Origin: Purpureocillium takamizusanense
Taxonomy: Eukaryota; Ascomycota; Sordariomycetes; Hypocreales; Ophiocordycipitaceae
Length of the DNA: 64,000 bases
Direction of reading: 5' to 3'
NCBI RefSeq assembly: GCF_022605165.1
Contig: NC_063070.1
Coordinates: 1,054,001-1,118,000 of the forward strand
The position numbers and the translations under genes were made by a program. The notes under the pieces are model-generated. The model did not search any database, was not told where the DNA came from, and saw only the letters and a program-made list of their open reading frames with translations. This document shows positions 1 through 10,680 of this stretch, piece after piece (within the stretch, counting starts at the first letter, position 1; each line of letters starts with the position of its first letter).

Positions 1-2300
1 GGGCCTCAGAGAGTCGACGGCGGCGTTCCTCGAAGAACATGGAGAGCGGTTCTGGCCCGCAAGAGTGCAAGCGCCGAGGGAGCGCAGTCGGTAGGGAAAG
101 ACACTTGCACCATGTTCTGTGTGCGTATCGTGCTGACCACGTGCGCGCCCTCCAGCATCGCGGGCATGCTCCATCAGCTCATCTACGCGAGGAACTACTG
201 GAAGCACTACTACGATATGAAGAAGAGCCACGCCCGCGGGGACTATTCGGTCTTGCCAAGAAGGCGTGGGAGACGACGGGCCGGCCCGGTGACGTCGGAC
301 ATTGCGGGCATGGCTCACCCACCACGTGCGGACGGGGGGGAGGACAACAAGCCGTCGACCTCCAGTGTCGATTCACGCATATACGACTATATCGGGTCGG
401 AGTCAGGTAGGAATACGGCCTCTTTGCCTTGGGCGACTGCTGACGCCCATAGATGACGGACCGGAGAGTTCCCACGAGGGCTCGCGGGTTACAACGCCGT
501 CGGGAGATGCTGAACATGTACGTGCTCCGTGGTCAAAACCCTCGACCGCTGTCACGGATGGCTGATTGTGCATAGGGACGCTCAGATGCGGCCGCTCACC
601 GTCCCAGTCCCGGGGACCAGTCCTCGCCCGGACTGCCTCGCACACCTTCTGCGTCTGCTTCTGGGGGTGCAGATGAAGCTCACCGAGATGACACGGACGG
701 CGGGAGCGAGTACTACCCGACAGAAGGCGCCTATGAGGCGTCCGACGAAGAGCCTCCCCGAAAGAAGAAGAAGACGGGCCAGGGGTCTCATTGTACACCG
801 CGTCGAGGCAACGGAGGCCGTGCCGAGCTCGACCCGGCGCGTGCCAGGCCCAAGGCCCCCGAGGCACCGCAACGCTCGCAGCCGACAGACGCCGCGAGAC
901 CTGTCCCTGAAGAAGCGAGACCCCTGACGCCGACCACGACAAGCCCTGGGCGACACGGGCGGGAACCGTCGGGCAAGTGTGCGTATAGCACGCTCCAGTT
1001 CCAACCAACTCCGCACCGCCATGCCGACACGGATCGTGCAGCAAAGAACGTCGACGCCCCCGCGGTTGCCACCGGCGCTTCGCCCCCTACACGTCAAGAA
1101 CAGTCTGGCGACAAGTCTGTCGCCAGCCCTTGCGAGTCCCGTGCGGAACTTGCTAGCGGTGACCAGGTCCGGAGCGCACACCGACAGAGTGCCCCCGAGC
1201 GCACGTCACCGAGACGCCACGACACCGAGACTGGAGCGGACAAGGATCTTGAGCCACCAAAGGTCTTGCCATCTGATGACGCTGCTCGTGGCACGGGGGC
1301 AGAGACGGCACAGCACGGAAAGAACGCACATCAGGGAAAGAACGCACGGCACGAAAAGCATCAACGGCCCCTGGCACCGTCCACAGCCCTCGCCGACCCC
1401 GGGACGTCGTCTGCCTCCATCCCTGCAGTCACCGAGCAGGTCGCTGCGGTGCAACCATCGAAGCTGACAAGCCCGCAAGGCCAAGCGCCACACGAGCCGC
1501 ATCCTATGCCAAGTCAAGAGAAGGCGCAGGCGCCGCGGGCTGGCCCTGAGATGTGTAACACACCGTCGCAGCAAGACACGGCACCCGACGCGGAGAGAAT
1601 GCCCCCTCCGGCTGCTATACCGTCGGCCACGAGGCGTGTACGGGCGCAGACGGAGCCTCCTTGGCAGCAGGGGCCCGTCAAGAGTGCACCATCACCCCTA
1701 CCATCGCAAAGACCAGCTGCCGCACAAGCTCCGCCGCCGCCGCCTACGCCTCGCGCAGCCATGGCGACCCCGGCCGAGGACGTCTCAGTTGGTTCGACCC
1801 CGGGTCGACCCAAAGATGCAACGGCGTCACAGTCAAGTGCCCAGGCCGAGCAGCAGAGCGTCCCCCCGAAACCCGCTGCCGACTCTCGCCAACACAAGAC
1901 TGCAGGGCATCCTGCTGCCCAAACGGGATACGAATGGGAATACATCGTCAAGAGACGCACCGTTGGCGAGGTTGTGTGGCTACCCGGCTGCGCCTTTGAG
2001 GAGCTGACGCTATCTCAGCTCACGGCGGAGATTATAGCAAAGACAAAGGTTGACCTTGACGGGACTGGCACCGAGGGCATCTCCTTCAGGGTGGAGGGGC
2101 CGGGCATTCCGGACGAGCAGGCACCCCCTTTTCTGCAGTTCCACGGGGTCCCCGAGACGTTCGCGACCCTCAAGAAGAGGATACAGAGATGTGCCCGCCT
2201 CGCAGCGCAGCGCTACAGGTCGACAGGGGCGCCCGCGGACGAGGTTCTCGTTTACAGTCTGGTTGTTGAGGCGTTTACGGATATCGATGACATAGCGTAG
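1..2300 (+). CDS. Unrecognised protein, 5' end outside window
   Basis: I do not recognise this family. A consistent spliced reading frame can be built: exon 2-90, intron 91-155, exon 156-406, intron 407-452, exon 453-517, intron 518-575, exon 576-2300. Phases match at all three junctions, and the introns are 65, 46 and 58 nt with GTAGGG/GTAGGA/GTACGT donors and CTGAC- or CTGAT-like branch points. About 709 residues are visible. The first part (LRESTAAFLEEHGERFW) is helical in character. The middle, about 450 residues, is Pro/Ser/Ala/Gln-rich and probably disordered, with a KKKK basic patch. The last 120 residues (from about YEWEYIVKRRTVGEVVWLPG) look folded, with alternating hydrophobic positions, and end ...FTDIDDIA. 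The start codon lies upstream of the window. Exon structure is inferred from splice signals only. Confidence 0.6.
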
Positions 2301-3240
2301 ACGAGCTGCATGCAATATACTGTCCCGATGTTATATGCGTGTGATGTCTGCTTATTCCACCAGACATTGACGATGTATAGTAACAGCGTAACGGGCGCGG
2401 GAACATCATTGATGAAGATTCTTGCACCAACGGAGGAATATCTAACGCAGCCGACCTGACCTGGAATGTCTCGTTTCTCGTCGTCAATCTCTGCTTCATC
2501 CCCTGTCGTCGACAACATCGGCGCCCCTTTCTCGCCGTCGGCTTGGCTTGACCCCTAAGCAAGCGGCGAGCGAGCGGCCGCCAGACACGGCTGCTCCCGG
2601 CACCGGGCCGTGTCCGCTCCAAGACAAGTGACGCAAACGCGGGGATCCAACAGCAGAGTCCATCCGGATGCCAGGCTGAGCTTTGAGCCCATGGCCGCTT
2701 TACCAAGGCCGCTTTACCATCAGCTGCCCCTGCCGGTGTCACGGCTGCCAGCCCTTGTTGGCGCTCTCAGTGATTTGCACCCACGCTATACGAGCTCTCC
2801 AGGGGGGCAGAAGTAATTTCAGTTACGTTATTTGTGCAGAACGAGGACTCGCGACCAACATAAAGTCGTATTCTCTAGCACCGTGACTAACCGCAGGGCG
2901 GGCGGCATGATAGAGCGAGGCGACTAACACCGACCGGGGCCCCTGCAGCCGGCGGAGTGGCCGGTACGGGTCGGTTTATTTTCTCGCCAGAATCTTCCAG
3001 CCCCCATCTGTCGCTCGCCTCACTGACAGATGTGCAGTATCCGGGGAGCTCTAGCCGGCTTCCGAAATCACAGAGCGAGCGGAGGCCTCCCAACGGTGAC
3101 GCGGTTACAGATGCTGCCAGACGCACCTGCTTTAAAATTCAGTCGAGGCAGAGACGCTCTCACACAGAGGGGCGAGTCACGAGTAGACAGACATTTACTG
3201 TAGCCCAGATCTATACGCTGCTCAGGAGTATCAGACATGG
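2301..3240. other. Intergenic, no gene seen
   Basis: Short overlapping open frames on both strands show no family resemblance and no coherent splicing. I see nothing supportable here. Confidence 0.5.
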
Positions 3241-3935
3241 ACTCTAAACCCGATACTAGAGCAGAGGCTAACGGGCGTACTTTCTATACTTATATTAAGT
3301 ATATCGGCGTAAGTATATACTATACGTATAAAACACTATAGCTCGGCGAGGTATGTTAGGGTCGTATATAAGGTGGACCTAGCGAGCCCGATGTTATATC
3401 CGTCCGTGCTCTCTATAACGTCGTTACTGGCCCGGCGTCGACTAGATATAGTACGGGCCCGGCCGAATCGCTAAGACGGAACTGTTTAGCGCGGTGTAGC
3501 AGCTCGAGACGCTCTTTAAGAGGAGCGAGACAGCCGCTATAATTATTAATCATTAATACTATTTCTACCGATATACTCCTAGAGTATCCTAAGAAGCCCG
3601 GCGGCGAGACTGTCTACTACTTGTCGATATCCTTAGCATGGACTATTTACCCCGAGTATTTATATACCTAGATGACATCTAGCGAGATATAAATAAAAAC
3701 ATTAAGAAACAGCCGGTTAATATATAAGAGATTATTATCGCAGGCGATCTTAAAGTTAAATTAGCCAAGCTGTAAGATGGCGGCGTGATATAGTTTATAG
3801 CGTATAGAAAGAATGCTTGTAGGATATTGTGATATTGCAGGCATAAACCATCTCGCTAGAAACATGCGCTTGCGCTTAATACAGCCGTTGCCATCTTTCC
3901 ACGTTTCTAAACCCGCTGCCCCAGCTGTGCTACAC
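3241..3935. repeat. AT-rich RIP-type repeat relic
   Basis: Composition changes abruptly from GC-rich to strongly TA-rich, with many TATA, TTAA and ATTA steps (for example around 3285-3345 and 3535-3800). All six frames are dense with stops. This is the usual look of a transposon remnant mutated by RIP (C to T at CpA) in Pezizomycotina. I cannot name the element. Assignment to RIP is inference from composition; a RIP-index calculation was not possible. Confidence 0.6.
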
Positions 3936-3991
3936 CTGTTTAAACTTCGTTATGCTCGTTGAGCGTCTTCGTCAACCCGTGACTCGTCCGT

Positions 3992-4783
3992 TTACATCCC
4001 AGCAACTCTACCGCGTACATGTAGCGCATCGCCAGGCCCCGCCGGTCCAATGCACGTGGCGTCGAAGTAGCGGAGCAGAAAGGCCACGAGGACTTGCTGT
4101 CGCCGGTGAGGCAGCTGCGGCATCCTCTCGAGGACAGACTCGTAGGTCGCGGCCCCAGCCAGCAGCAGATAGTTGGCAATGGCCGTCTCGCCCCTTTCAA
4201 TGGCGAACAGTAACAGCAAAGGCCTGACCAGCAGCCTCTGCACCCTAGGCTCGACCCTCGCGGCTTCGACGAGGAACTTGATGCAGCCCAAGCTGGAGAA
4301 GGTGACGGCCAGGGATGCCAGGTTGCACCGTCTCAGGAACTTGACGTCCGTGTTCGCCCCGCGCTCGATCAGCAGCCTGGCAAAGGGGACGGCGTCCACG
4401 ACCACGGCGAGCTGCGGCGGCGTGAAGCCGTCCACGTTGACCGCCTCCATGTCGGCCCTGCCCGCGTCGATGAGCACCTCCGCGACGGCCAGGCAGTTGC
4501 TCTCGGCAGCCATGTGCAGGGGCGTGGACTCGCGGTGGTCCCTCGGATTCACGTCGGCCCCCGACGCGATGGCCGTTCTGGCCGTGTTCGGCTGGTGGTT
4601 GAGCGCCGCCCAGTGCAGGAGGCTCCTGTGAAAGCCGATGCGTCTGTCGCGCGCCCTGCGGTATCGGCATGGCTCCAGGAGTGCGCAGAGCCGGCGGCTC
4701 GTCCGTCCTAGGCTGTTGAGGTCATGCTAGCCGAGGTAGCCTGCGATCTTAAGCAGAAGCTCCAACGGGAGTCGGGTGGGCAT
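3992..4783 (-). pseudogene. F-box/ankyrin-repeat gene with in-frame stop
   Basis: Read from the ATG at 4783, the frame begins with an F-box-like helix (MPTRLPLELLLKIAGYLG). It then meets TAG at 4729-4727 and continues in the same frame (HDLNSLGRTSRRLCALLEP) through ankyrin-type repeats (LLHWAALNHQP, STPLHMAAESN, FTPPQLAVVVDAVPFARLL) to TAA at 3992. Without the stop it would be a protein of about 263 residues, a common fungal F-box-ankyrin architecture. The F-box motif is otherwise uninterrupted across the stop, so an intron there is unlikely. The stop is explained by one C-to-T change at CpA on the plus strand (a Trp codon TGG becoming TAG), the RIP-type change, and the locus lies between two AT-rich relic islands. 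A shorter product from a downstream start cannot be excluded. Confidence 0.7.
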
Positions 4784-5782
4784 GGGCGGCGTGCTTGTGC
4801 AAAGTGGCATTTGGTCACGATGGTAGGTAGTCAATGAGCTGCTGGCTACATGTCAGACGTGTTATAAGTGCTGTCGAAACGCGGCGGACCGACATTACGG
4901 CTCCGTGAATGCGATTCGGGACATGAGTCACGCAGTGACAGCGCTGCCAAGATTGGGAGGGCAGTCGGGGGCCAGTTTCAAGCTGGACACGACACGGGAA
5001 GTAGGCAGGTAAGAAGGGATCTAGTCGGTATTGCCGTCGTCGCCGTATAAGTCACTACTATACACGTACACCATCCGGCAAGACGCAGTCACTCGCACAC
5101 AGGCTATAGACGGCTTCGATTATATTATAGATAGCTCTCTTATATATTAAACTTTACTTTTTAATTTTAAATAATAAAGCTACTCCGGATATATATCGCG
5201 CTATAGTATAAGTATATTTAGTCTGTTTCCGCTATTTCTTGCCTTACCCGGTAGTAAATAAAAAGTCAGTAAAGTTACAGTATGAATTTTAACATTACAG
5301 TATAACTCGCATAGCTGCCCAGCCGTTGCCGCCGACACTTCAATTGCACCGCACGTCGATTGCACCGCATGTTAGTGCGCTCCGTGCGTTGCGCCATGCG
5401 TGCAGCAACCGATGGTCGTGAGCTGCAATCGACTGTGCGTCCGGCACGGTTTGTGCATTTCTCTGAAGCCGCCACACCGGCGCCTGATTTCGTCCCCACG
5501 TTCCCCTCTCGACACGCAAGCGCTCCAATGCCAGGTCCGCCACCAGACGACGGGGACGTGCAGCTGCGACGTCCACCGACAACAGGCTAATAAAGGAGTC
5601 CGATCTCACCAGCAGGGATGGAGCTTGGGTGCAGTGACGTGCATTAAATACCCCGCCAGCGCACCTCGACGATGTCGGCTCACGACGTGGCAAAAGATGC
5701 ACCACCGTCCGGAAACGACTGAAATCGCAGCGTTGGTTGGTATTGACAGAGCAGAGTCGGCATTGAGGCACATCCATCTACA
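4784..5782. other. Intergenic with second AT-rich island
   Basis: No gene is supported. Positions 5095-5310 are strongly AT-rich with runs such as TATATATTAAACTTTAC, resembling the RIP relic at 3.2-3.9 kb. The remainder is ordinary GC-rich sequence upstream of the epimerase gene. Confidence 0.5.
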
Positions 5783-6826
5783 ATGAGCGACGACGCCCCC
5801 GTCCAGCTCCTCCCCCTCGGGGCCATCATCCAGTCCTTCAAGGTCAACGGCGTCGACATCGTGCAGGGCTTCCCCACGCAGGAGCAGTACGCGCGGCACA
5901 ACACGCCCTACTTTGGCGAGACCATCGGGCGCGTCGCCAACCGCATCCGCGGCGCGCGCATCGACGACCTCGACGGCCGCCCGCGCGCCCTCGCCGCCAA
6001 CAACGGCCCCAACTGCCTGCACGGCGGCGTCGTCGGCTGGGGCAAGCGCGTGTGGGACGGCCCCGTGCCCGTCGGCGTGCGGCGCGTCCCCGGCGTCGAG
6101 GGCGTCGAGGGCGGCGAGACCGTCGTCTTTTCGCTGCGGAGCGACGACGGCGACGAGGGCTTCCCCGGCGATGTGGAGGCGACCGTGACGTACACGGCGG
6201 GCACGCAGGTGGTGGAGGGCAAGACGGCTACGGTGCTGGGCATCGAGTACGAGGCCCGCCTTGTTGGCGGCGCTGAGGAGACCGTCGTCAACATGACCAA
6301 CCACTCCTACTTTAACCTCTCAGGCACCGGCGGCGAGGGCGCGGCGACCATTGACGGCACCGTCGTCACGCTCGGCGCGCGCGACCACCTCCCCGTCGAC
6401 GCCACCTCCATCCCCACCGGCGCGCCCGTCCCGTACCCGTCCGTCGACACCACCGCGCCGTTTGCCCTCGGCGCCACGGAGCCCCGGTTCGACTACTGCT
6501 TCGCCCTGCCGGGGACCGACCCGGCGGCCGTGCCCATCGACACGCGCGCCCGCCCCCTCGCCCTCAACCTCGCGGCGCACCACCCCGGGACGGGCATCCA
6601 CCTCGAGGTCCTCAGCACCGAGCCCTCGTTCCAGTTCTACACGGGCGACTTCACCGACGTGCCGGCCGTCGACGGCGCGCCCGCCCGCGGCCCGCGGAGC
6701 GCCTTTTGCTGCGAGCCGGGCCGCTTCGTCAACGCCGTCAACGTGCCCGAGTGGCGCGGCATGACGGTGCTGAAGAAGGGCGAGACGTACGGCGCCAGGA
6801 TCGTGTACCGGGCGTGGGTGGAGTGA
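5783..6826 (+). CDS. Aldose 1-epimerase (galactose mutarotase family)
   Basis: Interconverts the alpha and beta anomers of hexoses such as galactose and glucose, feeding the Leloir pathway; probably cytosolic, as no signal peptide is seen. It is an intronless 347-residue protein, the usual length. Family motifs are in order: ETIGRVANRI near residue 46, NCLHGG near 77 (substrate-binding His80), NHSYFNLSG near 173 (catalytic acid His174), RFDYCF near 235 (substrate-binding Asp237), and a CEPGRFVNAVN segment with the expected catalytic base Glu311. The start at 5783 is preceded by ACA and gives the family N-terminus directly. Aldose-epimerase paralogues act on various sugars, so the substrate is not certain. 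Confidence 0.9.
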   Translation: MSDDAPVQLLPLGAIIQSFKVNGVDIVQGFPTQEQYARHNTPYFGETIGRVANRIRGARIDDLDGRPRALAANNGPNCLHGGVVGWGKRVWDGPVPVGVRRVPGVEGVEGGETVVFSLRSDDGDEGFPGDVEATVTYTAGTQVVEGKTATVLGIEYEARLVGGAEETVVNMTNHSYFNLSGTGGEGAATIDGTVVTLGARDHLPVDATSIPTGAPVPYPSVDTTAPFALGATEPRFDYCFALPGTDPAAVPIDTRARPLALNLAAHHPGTGIHLEVLSTEPSFQFYTGDFTDVPAVDGAPARGPRSAFCCEPGRFVNAVNVPEWRGMTVLKKGETYGARIVYRAWVE

Positions 6827-7092
6827 CCGCTGGATGACTGTCGTGCGGTCAGGAAAATAGGATAGGATCATTTCGAATGCAGATGCAGCATGCAGTATGC
6901 GGCATGCGGCGCGCATCGACATTTCGCCGCGAGGCTCGCCGGCCGGGTGGGTAGAGGTCATATGCAGCACATGTCGAGACTGTATTAAGCTGCAGCTTCA
7001 CCGACTCCAACTTCCATGGTGCCCCGTCCAACGCCTCGCCAGATATCGCCAGCATCCGTACACCGTGCATTGACGGCACCTCGACGCCCACC

Positions 7093-7303
7093 CGCGTCCG
7101 TCGCATTAGCCGGAGTCGCTGCCATTGCCCAAAACGCCAGGTCCGCCTGCGCCCGCCGTCTCCTCGCAGCAAATGTGTCCCGCTCGTCGTCGTTGTCCTC
7201 GTCGCCGTCGCGTCAGTCGGAGTCGCTGTCGTCGCCCAAAAACGCCAGGTCCGCCTGCGCCCGCCGTCTCCTCGCAGCAAACGTGTCCCGCTCATCGTCG
7301 TCC
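7093..7303. repeat. Tandem duplication of a gene 3' end
   Basis: Two copies of about 100 bp, offset by 107 bp, share the core CGCCAGGTCCGCCTGCGCCC: copy one about 7093-7194, copy two about 7203-7303. Copy two encodes the last codons and TGA stop of the minus-strand DEK_C/HIRIP3-like gene. Copy one lies just past it in the 3' flank, has its own TAA (7106-7108), and differs by a one-base indel in the A-run plus a few substitutions. Confidence 0.85.
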
Positions 7304-8462
7304 TCTTCGTCATCCTCTTCGTCGCCCCCGTCTCCGCCGCCCCCGCCACCGCCGTCGCTCTCTGGCGTCTCCTCCAGCTTGGTCGACTTGCTCTTGCTCC
7401 GGCTCGCCCGCCCGCCGCCGCCCATGCCCCACAGCCGGTTCATCTCCTGCGCCGCCTCGGCCTCGGCCATGAGCTCCCGCGTCTCCCGAATCTCCCGCGC
7501 CTTGGCCTCGGAGAAGCGCCCGTCCATGCCCAAGTCGGCGAGCATCCGCTTGAGGTGCCGGATCTTGGCGCGCGCGTCGTCGCCGTACTTTTTGAGCTCG
7601 TTGTGCCAGAGCTTGCGCACCCCGCACTTGACCAGCTGTCCTTGGAGCTTCTTGATTTCCGCGTCGTCGGGGTCGTCGGGCGACGATGCCTTGGCGGCGG
7701 CAGACTTTTTCGTCGCCGCTCTGGGCCGCGGCGGCGCCTCTTTGTGGTCCTTTTTTTTGCGTTTCGGCGGCCGCGGCCGCTCGTCAATCACGTCTGAGTA
7801 TTCCTCCTCCTCAGCTACGGAGGGCTTGGCTTCCTCGACGTTGATGGACGACTCGGCGTCGTCCGACTCGTCCTTTGGCGCGGCCGCGTTGGCGCTGCTT
7901 CGCCCCGAGGCTTCCTTGTCGCGCCCGGCATGGTCCTTGCTCTCGCTCTCTTCTTCCGGCGGACTGCTCAGGTCGTCATCCTCGTCCGACGCGGCGGCTT
8001 TGGCTTTGCGCCGCGGCGCAGGCTTGGGCGCATGCTTTGGCTCGTCGTGGTCCCTCTCGTGGCCGCCCTCGGCCGGCTTCGGTTGCGAGGCGCGTCTCTG
8101 GCGCTTGTTGTCGTGTTCCCGGGGCGCCTGCGACTGTCGCTTGGCGCCATTCTTTGGCTTGCTTGGCTCCTTGTCCTTGTCCGTCTCCGGCACCCACCCA
8201 TCAAGCAGCTTGCCCTGTTCGCTTGGTGAGCATCAATTCCGCGGTGGGCAGGGGGAGGGGTCCGCACAACGCATTCCTTGATGAGCGCCTTGCTCCGTTG
8301 CTTCCACTCGTCGCTGGCAAAGAAGCCCTCCCCGAGGCCGAGCTGCTCCTCGACGTGGTGGCGGACCTTGTTGACCGTGGTCGCATCTGGGTCCGCGGTG
8401 AAGACGCGGTGCGTGCCGGCGACGAGCGCTTTCTCGAGTTCTTCCTTGGGCGGGGGCGCCAT
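7213..8462 (-). CDS. DEK_C-domain, HIRIP3-like chromatin protein
   Basis: Probable nuclear histone- or chromatin-associated protein of 397 residues. Exon 1 is 8462-8271, the intron 8270-8215 (56 nt, GTTGTG donor, AACAG acceptor), exon 2 8214-7213. Exon 1 plus the start of exon 2 encode a DEK C-terminal-type helical domain (residues about 1-70, with HHVEEQLGLGEGFFASDEWK). The middle is long, charged and low-complexity, rich in Lys, Asp, Glu and Ser. Residues about 240-310 contain a HIRIP3-like block (KLQGQLVKCGVRKLWHNELK, then RHLKRMLADLGMDGRFSEAK). In HIRIP3 proteins this region contacts H2A-H2B; applying that here is inference. The C-terminus is an acidic/Gly-rich stretch ending in DDSDSD. 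The splice junction restores the expected domain end (IKECGKLLDGW). Confidence 0.8.
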
Positions 8463-9093
8463 TGCGGCAGTGCGATCGACGGGACGGCAGCGCCTGGGGT
8501 CCGGGCGGGTGCTGCTGCGAGGCGTATCACGGTGCGTCGGGTAGCTGACCGCGTCGTGACGCGCTGCGATGAAGCTGGAGTCGCAGGCAGACCCATGCCC
8601 GCAGCTGCGAGCGGGTGGATCCATGTCGGTGCCGGGCTGCGGCCAATCAAGGCGGCGGCGTCTGCCGGATGCGACGGCCATTGTAGACGCTACAGTCTGG
8701 CGGCGGGTGCTGGTCGGGCTGCAGCGATACCTGTAGGTGGGTACACTACAGTGCTGTAACTTGACGTACCGTGCAACAGTGGACGCTCGGCAAGAGGCCG
8801 GCAAGTGCTTTGGTCGAAGAACGTCACATAGAGGACAAGCACGCGGGCCAAGATTCAAAGCCTGCGAGTCAAGCACTCCTGTTCATCTCGATGCGCCGCG
8901 ATTGCAGTCGACTCCGTGCCGTGTAACAAACGAGCCGCCCGCCCGCCCGCCCGCCCGCCCGCCGTGGAGCCCGCGGCCCACTGTTTTCAGCGGCAGCGCA
9001 ACTGACGTCGGCACTCTAACGTACCTACAATCCCACCGCCCGCAACAGCCTGCCATCACCAACACATCGCCAGCGTCACCCGCGGCCGTCATC
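8463..9093. other. Divergent promoter region with CCCG repeat
   Basis: Lies between the divergently transcribed HIRIP3-like gene and mdm35. It holds a perfect tetranucleotide run of GCCC/CCCG units at about 8937-8963. No further coding sequence is supported; the small frames here are shadows. Confidence 0.5.
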
Positions 9094-9564
9094 ATGTCGG
9101 CGTCACTGGCCCCAGAGTGCAACGAGGTCAAGGAGCACGTTCCCCCCCCCCCCCCCCCCCTCCGCGCCCGTGGCCATCCGCTGACCATCCCCAGGCGCTA
9201 CGATACGTGCTTCTTGAAGTGGTACAGCGAGAGTGAGTCGCCCCCTCGCCACCGCGCCGTCCAGATTCTCACAGACCCAGAGTACCTCCGCGGCGCCGAA
9301 AAGGACAACAAGGAGTGCGCCGGCCTGTTCAAGGACTACCAAAAGTGCCTCGCTGTACGGCAGAGCCAGCCCATGTTGCCGCCGGGATATGGAGACGCTG
9401 ACCGCAGGGCAGGTTGCGCTCAAGGACAGGGGCATCGACAAGCTCCTCGACGAGGCCCGCGAGGACAACAAGGAAAACGACGCGAGGCTCACGACGCCGA
9501 AAAGTGAGTCCCGCCTCCGCGACGGGTGATTTGTCCCGCAGCAGCTGACAGCGGCGCAGAGTAA
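9094..9564 (+). CDS. mdm35: Mdm35/TRIAP1, twin CX9C protein
   Basis: Intermembrane-space chaperone that partners Ups/PRELI lipid-transfer proteins. Five exons: 9094-9134, 9195-9232, 9281-9354, 9413-9503, 9560-9564, giving 82 residues, close to the family length. The first CX9C is C-NEVKERYDT-C and the second C-AGLFKDYQK-C; DEARED follows as in homologues. Intron 1 is unusual: only a GC donor (GCACGT at 9135) with the CCCCAG acceptor gives the conserved ...NEVKERYDTCF. The nearest GT (9139) shifts the frame. This intron also holds an 18-nt C homopolymer. The other introns are GTGAGT/GTACGG types of 48-58 nt with CTGAC branch points. The last exon contributes only the end of a Lys codon and the stop. 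Confidence 0.88.
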
Positions 9565-10242
9565 ATGGGTTGAGCGGTTGCGGTTCATGGTTCGGCGTTG
9601 GGGACACGATATATACTGTACGCTGTAGATCGCCACTTGCAGCATTGCCTGAATATACCTTGCATAGGAACTGCGTCCACGGGAGCTGCCTTGAGTGCAT
9701 GCTGCGACTGCTTGCCGTGTTTGACGCCCACGCTGCATGCCATCGTCGGGATCGGGACGCCGTCGAGTCGCAACAGCGCCGAGGACTGAGGTGTCGACTG
9801 CGCCACGTGATCTGGACGCCCAGCGCCACACCCACAATCGCCCCCCTTGGCTTGGTGGCTCGTCGTCGCTCGTCGCCCTGGCGGACGGGTGGAGACACCA
9901 AGCTCCAGCTTCCACGATCCCTCGAGACCAGGGGCCCGATTGCCCCAACGTTCCGAGCCGCTTCCGCGCGCCGCCATTGATCCTCAGCCTCGCCGGTCGT
10001 AGCCTCCGTTTGGCCTCGATCGACTGTCGGCTGCCAGCGTCCCCCTCGCCTCGCACCCGCCCTCAACGACGCGCCGTCCGACAGCTCCCCGCAAGCAGGC
10101 CCGACCAGCGCGCGATCCCGTGGCGACCGCTGAAAGTCTGCCCGAGGCTGTTCGCCCATCCTCGCTCCCAGGCATCCCCCGACGCAAGCGACTTGGCATC
10201 AGATACGCCGTCGACGGCATGCGTTACCGAGCATAACAATCT
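9565..10242. other. Intergenic, no gene seen
   Basis: No conserved coding sequence on either strand. It presumably holds the mdm35 3' UTR and the promoter of the next small gene. Confidence 0.45.
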
Positions 10243-10645
10243 ATGCATCCGTTCTCCATCCTGACGCTCGGCATCTTTGTAGCTGGCTACATCACCGCCC
10301 GCTGGGACCTCGTCACCCGCCTGTACGAGCTCGCCATCTTTGCGGCGGAATACGGAGTAGTGGTATGCATGCGTCCCCGGTGCGGCCGGCCCCCCCTCGA
10401 TCGCGACAGTTGATAACGCCAGACAATGATAGATTCGCGTTGCCAGGGGCGTCGTCGGCTTGACCGCTCTGTTTCTCACCATATTCCTCCCCGTCGTGTT
10501 TCTCGCGCGCAAGGAGACCCATCTGGTGAGCATCCCGAGCCCGGCCCCCTCGACCTTGTTCGTCGCTGAGCCTCGGCAGCACCCCCGCGCGCCCGGATTC
10601 GGCCTCTCGGCGCGAGAGCAGCTCCGACGGCGCGGCTCCTTTTGA
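10243..10645 (+). CDS. Small two-helix membrane protein
   Basis: I cannot assign a function. Exons 10243-10362, 10433-10525 and 10580-10645 give 92 residues. The first hydrophobic helix is at about residues 4-18 (FSILTLGIFVAGYITA) and the second at about 46-64 (VVGLTALFLTIFLPVVFLA), with an amphipathic stretch between. Intron 1 (70 nt) joins in phase and is needed to connect the helices. Intron 2 (54 nt, GTGAGC donor) is a multiple of three and open, so retention would simply add 18 residues. The C-terminus (LSAREQLRRRGSF) is basic. The stop lies 35 nt before the gpi1 start on the same strand. Confidence 0.6.
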
Positions 10646-10680
10646 GCGCTCGAGCGCCCTCCCCATAACAGTCGCTTGTC

